A stretch of 64,000 nucleotides of DNA. Source: Brevundimonas sp. M20. Its GTDB lineage: Bacteria > Pseudomonadota > Alphaproteobacteria > Caulobacterales > Caulobacteraceae. Numbering within the stretch: position 1 is the first letter of the stretch; every line of letters starts with the position of its first letter. This document shows, one piece after another, positions 35,107 to 42,465 of the stretch. Where the stretch lies: assembly GCF_006547065.1 (NCBI RefSeq), contig NZ_CP041243.1:868001-932000 (forward strand). The letters run 5' to 3'. The notes beneath the pieces are model-generated. The model was not told the DNA's origin. It made no database searches and worked only from the letters and a program-made list of their open reading frames with translations. The position numbers were made by a program, and so were the translations under genes.

Positions 35107-35580
35107 ATGACCGACGCCGCCGTCCAGACCCTTGTGCGCATCGACGCAGAAACCCCCGCCGACGCCGCGTCGGTGGAGGCCTTGGTCATGGCCGCCTTCG
35201 GGCCGGGTCGTTACGCCAAGACGGCCGAACGCATCCGTGAACAGGCGGGCGTCGCCGCGGGTTTCGTCGCGCGGGAGAACGGTCGGGTCGTCGGGGCTGT
35301 GCGTCTGTGGTCGATCACTGTGGGTGAACGCCCGGCCTTGTTCCTGGGCCCCATCACTGTCTCGGCGGACAGCCGCAAGGGCGGACTGGGCGGCGATCTG
35401 GTGCAGGCCTGCATCGATCATGCAGGGACAACGGGCATCCTGCTGGTCGGCGATGAACCCTATTTCAGCCGTTTCGGTTTCCGGCACGCGCCGGAAGCCC
35501 GGCTACAGGGGCCTGTAGATCAGCGTCGCGTGCTGTGGCTCGGCGCGGACGAGCCGGCAGGGACTGTTCGGGCCGCCTGA
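35107..35580 (+). CDS. GNAT family N-acetyltransferase (YhbS-like)
   Basis: A 157-residue acetyl-CoA-dependent acyltransferase. The ATG at 35107 is chosen over a GTG four codons earlier. Motif A, LGPITVSADSRKGGLGGDLVQ, holds the Q/RxxGxG/A acetyl-CoA loop in the form RKGGLGG. GILLVGDEPYFSRFGF is the YhbS-type C-terminal motif. It is 34 bases after the hydratase gene and 41 bases before the DUF1285 gene. Acceptor unknown. Confidence 0.9.
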   Translation: MTDAAVQTLVRIDAETPADAASVEALVMAAFGPGRYAKTAERIREQAGVAAGFVARENGRVVGAVRLWSITVGERPALFLGPITVSADSRKGGLGGDLVQACIDHAGTTGILLVGDEPYFSRFGFRHAPEARLQGPVDQRRVLWLGADEPAGTVRAA

Positions 35581-35621
35581 GCGGGTTTGCAGGCCCGGGC
35601 GAACACCCTAAGTCTGACGCC

Positions 35622-36176
35622 ATGACGAGCGCCGAAAAGACAACAGGACTGGCCGCCGTCGCCGAGGCGGTGAAACAGGCGCCGGGGCGCGGCCTGCCGC
35701 CGGTGCATCTTTGGCATCCCGAGCATTGCGGCGACATCGACATCGTCATCCGCGGCGACGGCGTCTGGATGCACGAGGGTTCACCCATCGGACGCCCCGA
35801 GCTGGTGCGCCTCTTCTCGACCATACTGCGCAAGGACGCCGACGGCTATGTGCTGGTCACGCCGGGCGAGAAGCTGTCGATCCTCGTCGAGGACCTGCCG
35901 TTCCGGGCCGTCTCGGTTGAACGCCGGGACGAGGGGTTGGTCTTCACCACGGATGTCGGCGACGAAGTGGTTGCGGGGGCGGAGTTGCCTTTGATCGTGG
36001 AAACGGACGCCGAGACCGGCGAGCCGGCGCCGCGCGTTCGCGTGCGCGCCGACCTGTGGGCGCGGGTTTCGCGCGCCGTCTTCTATGAGTTGGTCGAAAT
36101 GGCTGACCTGCGGGATGGACAGCTGGTCGTCCGTTCGGGCGGTGAGTCATTCACGCTCGGGGCGGTCGCGGCATGA
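35622..36176 (+). CDS. DUF1285 family protein
   Basis: A 184-residue protein. The pattern LPPVHLWHPEHCGDIDIVI (about 26-44), GSPIGRPELVRLFSTILRKD, DGYVLVTPGEKLSILVEDLPF and ARVSRAVFYELVEMA is that of DUF1285. The fold is known from structural genomics but the function is unknown. ATGA overlap with the following Nudix gene; the order DUF1285-Nudix-cca is, to my recollection, common in alphaproteobacteria. Confidence 0.9.
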   Translation: MTSAEKTTGLAAVAEAVKQAPGRGLPPVHLWHPEHCGDIDIVIRGDGVWMHEGSPIGRPELVRLFSTILRKDADGYVLVTPGEKLSILVEDLPFRAVSVERRDEGLVFTTDVGDEVVAGAELPLIVETDAETGEPAPRVRVRADLWARVSRAVFYELVEMADLRDGQLVVRSGGESFTLGAVAA

Positions 36177-36835
36177 GTCTGGCCAGTCTGCGCGAACGCT
36201 TGCTGGCGAAATTGACCCCGCCATCCGAATGGTCGGCTGAAGCCGGGCCTACACGGTCTGACTTCGACCTGAACCCCGACAGCCGTTTGACCGGTCGGTC
36301 GCTTCGACCGGCGGCGGTTCTGATCCCGATCATCGCCAATCCGGGCGGGGCGACCGTGCTGATGACCCGACGATCGGACAGTCTGGCGAGCCATACCGGC
36401 CAGATCGCCTTTCCCGGCGGGCGACTGGATCCAGGGGAGACGGCGGTTGAGGCCGCGCTGCGCGAAGCCTTTGAGGAAGTCGCGCTGGACCCGGCGCTGG
36501 TCGAGGTGCTCGGCGTATGCGAGCCCTATGAGACCGGGACCGGCTTTGTGGTCACCCCGGTGGTCGGCTGGCTACGTGAGACCCCGTCCACCACCCCGTC
36601 GCCCGCCGAGGTAGCCGAGGTGTTCGAGGTGCCGTGGGACTTCGTCATGGACCCCATCAATCACCGCCGGGACTCCTACCAGCTTGAGGGCCAGCCCAAA
36701 CGCTGGTTCTGGGCCATGCCGTACCGGGAGCGGTACATCTGGGGCGCGACGGCGGGTATTCTGAAGAACCTCTGCGCCCGGCTTTATGGCGATGAGAAGG
36801 ACCGGGCCGCGGCGGCCGGCGAGGATGCAGCATGA
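36173..36835 (+). CDS. Nudix hydrolase, CoA pyrophosphatase-like (NudL)
   Basis: A 220-residue Nudix protein. The Nudix box is GGRLDPGETAVEAALREAFEEVAL (GX5EX7REUXEEXGU form, last Gly position Leu). The preceding LMTRRSDSLASHTGQIAFPG matches the UPF0035 LLTKRS-x-L-x-xHxGQ-x-xFPGG signature specific for CoA pyrophosphatases. It would split CoA or acyl-CoA into 4'-phosphopantetheine and ADP products. Overlaps its neighbours on both sides by 4 bases. Confidence 0.93.
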   Translation: MSLASLRERLLAKLTPPSEWSAEAGPTRSDFDLNPDSRLTGRSLRPAAVLIPIIANPGGATVLMTRRSDSLASHTGQIAFPGGRLDPGETAVEAALREAFEEVALDPALVEVLGVCEPYETGTGFVVTPVVGWLRETPSTTPSPAEVAEVFEVPWDFVMDPINHRRDSYQLEGQPKRWFWAMPYRERYIWGATAGILKNLCARLYGDEKDRAAAAGEDAA

Positions 36836-38043
36836 CGGCGCTCACCGGGCAGAACTGGCTGACAGCGTCGGCCACGCGCGCGGTGATCGCGGCGTTGGAG
36901 GCGGCGGGCGGCCCCGGCTGCGCCCGTTTCGTGGGCGGCTGTGTGCGCAATGCCCTGATGGGGCGGCCCATCGATGACGTCGATATCGCCACCACCCTGA
37001 AGCCGGAAGAGACGGAGAAGGCCATTCGTGCGGCGGGGCTGAAGGCCATACCGACGGGGATCGCGCACGGCACGGTGACGGCGGTGGCAGAGCGCCAGCC
37101 GTTCGAAATAACCACCCTGCGCCGGGACGTGACCACGGACGGCCGCAACGCCACGGTCGCCTTCACCGACGACTGGGCCGAGGACGCCGCGCGTCGCGAC
37201 TTCCGTCTGAACGCCCTGTACGCCGACCGCGAGGGGCGAGTGTTCGATCCGACAGGCGAGGGCGTGGCCGACGCCGCGGCGGGACGGATCGTTTTCGTCG
37301 GTGATCCGGAGACGCGGATTCAGGAAGACTATCTGCGCATCCTGCGCTTTTTCCGTTTCTTCGCCTGGTACGGGCAAGGCGAGCCGGATGCGGCGGGACT
37401 GGAGGCCTGTCGTGCACTGGCTCCCGGGATGACGCGGCTGTCGGCCGAACGGGTGTCGAAGGAACTGATGAAGCTGCTTGCTGCGGAGGACCCGCGTCCC
37501 GCCATGGCGGCGATGGCGCGGACCGGTGTGCTGGCTCAGGTGCTGCCCGAGGCGGGCGAGCTCGATCTGTTCAGCGCGATGGTGGACCTGAGCGAGGATC
37601 CGGTCGCGCGGCTGATGACCCTGTTCCCCGTTGATGCGGACGCCATGAGGGGCGCGGCGGAGCGGTTGCGGTTCCCGAACTCGACACGGGATCGACTGGT
37701 CGCCTCGGCCATGGCCGCGCCGGAGGTATCGTTGGACATGACCGATCCTCAGGCCCGCGCCGCCGTCTATCGCCACCGGGGACAGGCCGTCGCGGACGCC
37801 CTTCGCCGGCTGCTGGCCGGTTCGCCGGATCGGGACGCCGGACCTCTGCTGGCCTTGGCCGAGAGCTGGAGCCCTCCGCGTCTGCCCGTGGGCGGCAAGG
37901 ATGTCGCGCGATCGGGTGTTGCGCCGGGTCCGGAGACGGGGCGGCTTCTGAAAGCCTTTGAGGAGGGCTGGATCGCGGACGATTTCCCGACTGATGGTCA
38001 TGCCGAACGACTGGCGGCGTTGGTCAGTCCTTCGCGCGGGTGA
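36832..38043 (+). CDS. cca: CCA tRNA nucleotidyltransferase (poly(A) polymerase family)
   Basis: A 403-residue class II nucleotidyltransferase that adds or repairs the tRNA 3' CCA end. The catalytic Asp pair lies in RFVGGCVRNALMGRPIDDVDIATT, followed by LKAIPTGIAHGTVTAV and the RRDFRLNALYAD motif that binds nucleotide. RIVFVGDPETRIQEDYLRILRFFRF is the neck region, and ERVSKELMKLL follows. End of the plus-strand operon. Its last 20 bases overlap the convergent endonuclease-like gene. Confidence 0.95.
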   Translation: MTALTGQNWLTASATRAVIAALEAAGGPGCARFVGGCVRNALMGRPIDDVDIATTLKPEETEKAIRAAGLKAIPTGIAHGTVTAVAERQPFEITTLRRDVTTDGRNATVAFTDDWAEDAARRDFRLNALYADREGRVFDPTGEGVADAAAGRIVFVGDPETRIQEDYLRILRFFRFFAWYGQGEPDAAGLEACRALAPGMTRLSAERVSKELMKLLAAEDPRPAMAAMARTGVLAQVLPEAGELDLFSAMVDLSEDPVARLMTLFPVDADAMRGAAERLRFPNSTRDRLVASAMAAPEVSLDMTDPQARAAVYRHRGQAVADALRRLLAGSPDRDAGPLLALAESWSPPRLPVGGKDVARSGVAPGPETGRLLKAFEEGWIADDFPTDGHAERLAALVSPSRG

Positions 38044-39016
38044 ACTCGGTTACAACCGGGCGGTGGTCCGAACCATTCTGCTGACCCAGCTTTCGGCTGA
38101 GGAAGGTCAGGTCGGGCGAGCGCCAGACCTGATCAATGGTGATGCCGAATGCTGACGGCAGGTTGCTGGGCCAGGTGCCGGGGAAGCCGCTCGCGGGCAG
38201 CAGGCCCAGGTCCTGCTTCATCTGGCGTCCGATCCGGCCATTGGACACGCTGTTGAAGTCGCCGGCGATGACTACGGGGCCGTCCAATGTTCGGCGGATG
38301 TCGCCCAGCGCCATGGTCTGGCTGATCTGACCCCACTGATACTGGAAGGGCCAAGGACGGGTCAGGTGCACGCCAATGACATTGACCTCGCCCAGCGGGG
38401 TCTCTGCCACAGCGGTGACGGAATGAAGCCCATCGGGCCGGTTGTCGATCTGACGCAACGGCCAGCGCGAGGCGATGACGGACCGGGACGGGCCCCGCGT
38501 TTCGTCCATGCGCATTGAGCCGGCGCGATAAGGGTAGTCTTTGAGCAGTTGGTCCAGCTGTCCCAGCGGCGCGCGTCCCAGTTCGATCAGGATGATGATG
38601 TCCGGGTCGGCCGCCTCAATGGACCGGCGCATCGCGGCGACGTCGTCGTTCAGATAGTAGACGTTTGCGGAATACAGCCGGATCGTCGGAGCGCCGGGTT
38701 CGGGGGCCTTGGCTCCGGTTGCCCACTGCGGGAACACGGCGACGAACAGGACAAGGCCGGCGACCAGTCCTGCACCGGTCGCCAGACGGAACCGCAGCAG
38801 GCCCAGAATGACTGTCGCCGACAGACAGGCGATGAACAGCGGGGCCGTGAACTGGGCGAAAATGTCGACCCAGCGGTGGCCGATCCTCGCGAGGATCAGG
38901 CCGCCCAGCAGCATAAGGCCGAGGAAGCCGAGGGCGATCAGACGATCCAGCCATCGGCGGGCGAAGGCCCAGGCCGAAGAACGGTCTTGCGCTTTATGGT
39001 GAACGCCGGTCTCCAT
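38024..39016 (-). CDS. Membrane-anchored endonuclease/exonuclease/phosphatase-family protein
   Basis: A 330-residue protein with three N-terminal membrane segments (about residues 27-48, 55-73 and 78-95), then an EEP catalytic domain outside. Motifs: IRLYSANVYYLNDD, IIILIELGRAP with the metal Glu, GVHLTRPWPFQYQ, VIAGDFNSVSNG with Asp-x-Asn, and the final GSDHRPVVTEFTRA with Asp-His. Such proteins act as nucleases or phosphodiesterases; with the membrane anchor, a secreted DNA or lipid substrate is possible. The end overlaps cca by 20 bases. Confidence 0.87.
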   Translation of the reverse strand: METGVHHKAQDRSSAWAFARRWLDRLIALGFLGLMLLGGLILARIGHRWVDIFAQFTAPLFIACLSATVILGLLRFRLATGAGLVAGLVLFVAVFPQWATGAKAPEPGAPTIRLYSANVYYLNDDVAAMRRSIEAADPDIIILIELGRAPLGQLDQLLKDYPYRAGSMRMDETRGPSRSVIASRWPLRQIDNRPDGLHSVTAVAETPLGEVNVIGVHLTRPWPFQYQWGQISQTMALGDIRRTLDGPVVIAGDFNSVSNGRIGRQMKQDLGLLPASGFPGTWPSNLPSAFGITIDQVWRSPDLTFLSRKLGQQNGSDHRPVVTEFTRAKD

Positions 39017-39048
39017 GGCGCGTTACGGTCTCGCTTTCGGAGGGTGGA

Positions 39049-39522
39049 ATGGCCAGACGGACCATCGGCGATATCGAGAAAATCTGGAGCAATGTCGAGA
39101 CCATCAAGAAGCTGTCCGATCGGGTTGTCGGCGTCGGGCCTTTCGGCATCGGTCTGGACGGCCTTCTGGCCTGGGTGCCCGGCGCCGGTCTCGTCTACAC
39201 CGTGGGGGCCGCGGGCTGGCTTCTGACGCAGGCGATCCGGGCCAAGGCGTCCCCGAAGACGATCACGCGAATGATGGCCTACCTTGGGCTGGACACGGTC
39301 AGCACGGCGACCGGCGAGGTCCTGTTCGTCCCGGCGGATGTCATCGACATGCTGTTCCCGGGACACCTGCTGGCGGCGAAGGCGCTACAGAAGGACATCG
39401 AGAGCACCCACTGGGTTGAGGCCAGCGAACAGGCGGCGAAAGCTTCTGGCGAGCATGACCGGCACCTCGCCAAGGTGAAGGACGACCCGAAACTGCGCCG
39501 GGTCGTCTACCTCCACGACTGA
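39049..39522 (+). CDS. DUF4112 membrane protein
   Basis: A 157-residue protein. The block LDGLLAWVPGAGLVYTVGAAGWLL (about residues 37-60), then ITRMMAYLGLDTVSTATGEV and FVPADVIDMLFPGHLLAAKAL, is the DUF4112 pattern with two to three hydrophobic segments. The C-terminus is charged and cytoplasmic. Function unknown. It is 32 bases from the divergent endonuclease-like gene, so the two may share a promoter region. Confidence 0.88.
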   Translation: MARRTIGDIEKIWSNVETIKKLSDRVVGVGPFGIGLDGLLAWVPGAGLVYTVGAAGWLLTQAIRAKASPKTITRMMAYLGLDTVSTATGEVLFVPADVIDMLFPGHLLAAKALQKDIESTHWVEASEQAAKASGEHDRHLAKVKDDPKLRRVVYLHD

Positions 39523-39642
39523 GACGTCGCGGAAGTTCACGCTGAACCCGCGCTTTCGGTGCGCCCAAGCGATTGAAGCAAAGGCTGATTGTTTCAGTTC
39601 AGCGTCATTTGCCCGCCTGAGGAAGCCGCGCCCGCACACTGA

Positions 39643-39662
39643 TCTCCGACGATTTTCGGAGA
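39643..39662 (+). promoter_or_regulatory. Hairpin covering the ribosome-binding site of the tail-fibre-like gene
   Basis: TCTCCGA-CGATTT-TCGGAGA is a perfect 7-bp stem. Its right arm contains GGAGA, the Shine-Dalgarno sequence 5 bases before the ATG at 39668. If it forms in the mRNA it would hide the ribosome-binding site. Confidence 0.55.
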
Positions 39663-39667
39663 CAGCA

Positions 39668-41146
39668 ATGAGTGACGACCAGTCCGCTCGCCTCGGCATG
39701 CCCTATCTGGCCGCCGGGCAAATGCAGAAGCATGTGACCCTGAATGAGGCCCTGACCCGGCTGGACGCGCTGGTTCAGACGGCCGTCGTCAGCCGCTCAC
39801 GCCCGGATCAGCCGCCGGACCCTGACGACGGCGCCCTGTTCATCCTGCCTGAAGATCATGGAGGTGAGGCGTGGGTCTCCTTTTCGGCCGGTGATCTGGT
39901 CCGTGCGGAAGGCGGAGGCTGGGAAAAGATCGCGACACCCGAGGGACTGCTGGTCTGGGTCGCCGATGACGCGCGTTTCATTGTCCGCGAAGGCGATGGC
40001 TGGAGCGATCTGGGCGCGCGGCTGGCGATGGTGGGGCCGGTGGAGCGGCTGGGCGTGGGCGCGACTGCCGACGCATCCAATCCCTTCGCGGCCCGCCTGA
40101 ACAAGGCGCTGTGGACGGCGCTCGAGACGGCATCGGGGGGCGACGGCGATCTGCGGATGACGCTGAACAAGGAGGGACCGGCCGATGTCCTGTCCCTGCT
40201 GTTCCAGTCCGGCTACGGCGGCCGGGCCGAGTTGGGGCTCATCGGTGACGACAATCTGACGTTGAAGGTCAGCGCGGACGGCGCGGTCTGGCGTTCCGCC
40301 CTGACGGTTGATCGGGCCACGGGGCGGGTGAGCTTTCCGGAGGGCGCGGGACGGCGTGATGTCGTGACCTTCAACGTCGGCGGTTCCTGGACACCGCCCG
40401 CTTGGGCGCGGACGGTTGAGGCGGTCGTCGTCGGGGGCGGTGGTGGAGGCGGGGCAGGCGCGTTCGGCGCCTCGGGCGCGCGCTATGGCGGCGGCGGCGG
40501 CGGCGCGGGCGGTGTCAGCCGGGCGATCTGGCCGGCGGATCAGCTGACGGCGGGTCTGACGATTGTAACGGGGGCCGGCGGGGCTGGAGGCGTGGCCGCG
40601 ACGGGCGGCGGCGGCAGCGGCAGCGCCGTTTATCTAGGCTCGACCTTGCTGGTGTCCGCCACGGGCGGCGGAGGCGGCGGGCTCGGCAATGCGACAGGTG
40701 GAACCGCGGGAGCGGGGGGAGCCAGCGTGCCCAACTCCAACGCAGGCGGCGCGTCCAGCATTACCGGGGCGGGCGCCGCCGGGCGAGCTTTTGATCGTCC
40801 TGACGCGCCCGGAGGCGGTGGCGCGGGTGGCGGTCTGGACGCCGGGGGCGCAGCGCGCGCGGGCGGCGCCGGAGGAGACGGTGGGGTGCTGGCGGTCAGG
40901 GCGGTCGGCGGCGCCGCCGGTTCGGGCTCGACGGGGGGAGCCGGGAGCGCGGCGCCCCTGACGCATCTTCACTGGGCGGGCGGCGGAGGGGGAGGCGGCG
41001 CGGCCGTCGCCTCGGGGGCGGGGCATGCCGGCGGCGCAGCGGGCCTCTTCGGGGGTGGCGGAGGCGGTGGCGGAGCCGGAACGACGTCCGGTGGCGTCGG
41101 CGGCTCGGGGGCGTCCGGCGTGGTCTGGCTGACGGTGCTGGGATGA
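39668..41146 (+). CDS. DUF2793 tail-fibre-like protein with glycine-rich C-terminal domain
   Basis: A 492-residue protein without signal peptide. The N-terminal DUF2793 domain (about 1-115) is recognised by RLGMPYLAAGQMQKHVTLNE and LDALVQTAVVSRS. DUF2793 is typical of phage and gene-transfer-agent tail-fibre or tail-associated proteins. A middle domain (about 130-235) is followed by VTFNVGGSWTPPAWARTVEAV. A roughly 240-residue glycine-rich domain completes it, like the Gly-rich tips of phage tail fibres and adhesins. First gene of five overlapping genes with the look of a phage lysis cassette. Confidence 0.85.
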   Translation: MSDDQSARLGMPYLAAGQMQKHVTLNEALTRLDALVQTAVVSRSRPDQPPDPDDGALFILPEDHGGEAWVSFSAGDLVRAEGGGWEKIATPEGLLVWVADDARFIVREGDGWSDLGARLAMVGPVERLGVGATADASNPFAARLNKALWTALETASGGDGDLRMTLNKEGPADVLSLLFQSGYGGRAELGLIGDDNLTLKVSADGAVWRSALTVDRATGRVSFPEGAGRRDVVTFNVGGSWTPPAWARTVEAVVVGGGGGGGAGAFGASGARYGGGGGGAGGVSRAIWPADQLTAGLTIVTGAGGAGGVAATGGGGSGSAVYLGSTLLVSATGGGGGGLGNATGGTAGAGGASVPNSNAGGASSITGAGAAGRAFDRPDAPGGGGAGGGLDAGGAARAGGAGGDGGVLAVRAVGGAAGSGSTGGAGSAAPLTHLHWAGGGGGGGAAVASGAGHAGGAAGLFGGGGGGGGAGTTSGGVGGSGASGVVWLTVLG

Positions 41147-41310
41147 GGTCCGCCGCTTTCAACGACTGGAGCGACGCGGACACCGAGCTGCTGGATCCTG
41201 AAGCGCGGGAGATACCGGAACGCCTCACCCGCGAGGAGTTGCTGGCCGCATCCGACGCCGGATGGCGGCGAAATGGCTGGCGTTTTGATGAGTTTGAGGA
41301 CGACCAATGA
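41143..41310 (+). CDS. Small acidic protein in phage-like cassette
   Basis: A 55-residue soluble protein, MRSAAFNDWSDADTELLDPE to FDEFEDDQ. The start overlaps the preceding stop (ATGA) and its stop overlaps the next start (ATGA). The acidic, short nature is like small phage accessory genes behind tail fibres. No domain recognised. Confidence 0.68.
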   Translation: MRSAAFNDWSDADTELLDPEAREIPERLTREELLAASDAGWRRNGWRFDEFEDDQ

Positions 41311-41588
41311 CAGACACCCCGCCGACGGGAACTCCGCCGACGCCTCTCGCCGAAGGGCGGTGGCTGTGGCGACGACTGTATGTCTTCGCGACCAGCGCGG
41401 CCGCATGGCTGATGCTGGACAGGGTCATAAACGCTGTCCCGGTGACGGCGACGCCGCGTTTGATCGACTCGCTGATGGGCCTGCTCGCCCTGACCATGGT
41501 GCTCTATCTCGTTGCGCCTACTGCTCATGAGCTGCTCTCCGGCCTGCGTCTTTTGCGCCGCGCGCCGGACGAGGAGGTGAAGCGGTGA
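41307..41588 (+). CDS. Holin-like two-segment membrane protein
   Basis: A 93-residue protein. A Pro/Thr-rich N-terminus is followed by two hydrophobic segments (about LYVFATSAAAWLMLDRVI and LMGLLALTMVLYLVAP) and a charged tail RLLRRAPDEEVKR. Size, topology and place directly before a spanin-type pair fit a class II holin. The sequence alone is not diagnostic; a plain small membrane protein is the alternative. It overlaps both neighbours by 4 bases. Confidence 0.6.
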   Translation: MTDTPPTGTPPTPLAEGRWLWRRLYVFATSAAAWLMLDRVINAVPVTATPRLIDSLMGLLALTMVLYLVAPTAHELLSGLRLLRRAPDEEVKR

Positions 41589-42070
41589 TCCCGCGTGAGG
41601 CGCTGCGGCTGCTCAGCCCGTTCGGCTGGGTTGTGGCGGTGGTGGCGATCGTGAGCGCTGTGGTGCTGCTCGGGCGAGGGGCGGGGCTGCGCTGGGACCC
41701 GTTCGGGCTGGGCGCGCGCCGTCTGGAGCAGGCCGAACAGCAGGCGTCGGTCGCCACCGCCGAAGCCCGGGCTCGCAGCCTGGAAGCGGAGGCCGTCGTC
41801 GAACAGGCGCGACGTCTTGAACAACAACATCAACAGGCCGTCGATCTGGCGCGGGTCACCGCTGTCGCCGGGGCCGCGGCGAGGACCGCCCATGATTCCC
41901 GAACGCCCCTGGACCCGGCTCGCGTTGATCGTATCGGCGCTCATGATCGCGAGCTGTGCCGGCTCGCCCCGACGCTCTGTGTCGCCCCCAAGGCTGATCC
42001 TGCCGCAAGCGATCCTTTCGCCTTGTCGGCTGGACCGGTTGCCGGACGCGCCGACAATCTCGGATCTTGA
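41585..42070 (+). CDS. i-spanin (Rz)-like membrane protein
   Basis: A 161-residue protein starting with GTG 41585 after a strong GAGGAGGTGA. One N-terminal membrane segment (FGWVVAVVAIVSAVVLLG, about residues 12-29) is followed by a long Ala/Glu/Gln coiled-coil helix (LEQAEQQASVATAEARARSL through ARRLEQQHQQAVDLARV). The tail is periplasmic and has two Cys. This is the architecture of inner-membrane spanin subunits, which span the periplasm as coiled coils. The gene for an o-spanin-like lipoprotein starts inside it in another frame, the classic Rz/Rz1 layout. Confidence 0.68.
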   Translation: MIPREALRLLSPFGWVVAVVAIVSAVVLLGRGAGLRWDPFGLGARRLEQAEQQASVATAEARARSLEAEAVVEQARRLEQQHQQAVDLARVTAVAGAAARTAHDSRTPLDPARVDRIGAHDRELCRLAPTLCVAPKADPAASDPFALSAGPVAGRADNLGS

Positions 42071-42212
42071 GGCGTCCTATATGGCGCGCGGACTGGCTCT
42101 GGCCGAGTGCGACGCCGCCCGGGCGCTCGCCGTGGAGACCCTGCTGTCAGAGCGCGCACTTCGGGACGCGTGGCTGGAGGAGGGAGGTGAGGGGCCGAAG
42201 CCGCATCGGTGA
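41892..42212 (+). CDS. o-spanin (Rz1)-like lipoprotein, embedded in the i-spanin gene
   Basis: A 106-residue lipoprotein. The ATG at 41892 has GAGGA upstream. The signal peptide ends in the lipobox MIASC (Cys at residue 22). A Pro-rich stretch (SPPRLILPQAILSPC) is followed by LPDAPTISDLEASYMARGL and ALAECDAARALAVE. The Cys-x4-LP, then TxxDL helix with Ala-x-Cys-x-A pattern, is that of phage Rz1-like outer-membrane spanins. 179 bases overlap the i-spanin gene in a different frame and the rest extends beyond it. Confidence 0.72.
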   Translation: MIPERPWTRLALIVSALMIASCAGSPRRSVSPPRLILPQAILSPCRLDRLPDAPTISDLEASYMARGLALAECDAARALAVETLLSERALRDAWLEEGGEGPKPHR

Positions 42213-42266
42213 TCCGCTCCCGCCCGGCTCGGCGCCTGGCCCGAAGGGGCAAGTTTTGCAGCCCTT

Positions 42267-42303
42267 CCCGGCAAAATGTGCCGGGACCCGGCAGGTTTTG
42301 CCG
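42267..42303. promoter_or_regulatory. Two ftr-like FlbD enhancer sites
   Basis: CCCGGCA-AAATG-TGCCGGG (42267-42285) is a perfect palindrome, and CCCGGCA-GGTTT-TGCCG (42287-42303) is a near-identical second copy. They resemble the ftr elements bound by FlbD at Caulobacter flagellar promoters and lie about 110-130 bases upstream of the expected transcription start of the first flagellin. A weaker third copy, GGCAAGTTTTGC, is at 42248-42259. Confidence 0.65.
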
Positions 42304-42377
42304 ACCCGCCGTCATGCTTAACGAGAACTAACGTAGAAAAAACAATGCTCGCCCTTCTGGCACGGCGAAAATGCGAC

Positions 42378-42393
42378 TGGTCCCATCCTTGCT
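42378..42393 (+). promoter_or_regulatory. Sigma-54 promoter of the first flagellin gene
   Basis: TGGTCCCATCCTTGCT has the -24 TGG and -12 TTGCT elements with exact spacing (consensus TGGCACGN4TTGCW). Transcription would start near 42403, leaving a leader of about 60 bases containing GAGCAAAATGCTC and AAAATGG elements. Confidence 0.7.
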
Positions 42394-42465
42394 CGGAGGC
42401 CCACTGAGCAAAATGCTCCCGGCAGCCAAAATGGCGTCGGACACCTTGAAACAAGGATACTCGTC

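Noticed and set aside
42357..42374. TGGCACGGCGAAAATGC as sigma-54 promoter of the first flagellin
   Set aside because: The distance between the GG and GC elements is 2 bases too long; the TGGTCCCATCCTTGCT further on has exact spacing.
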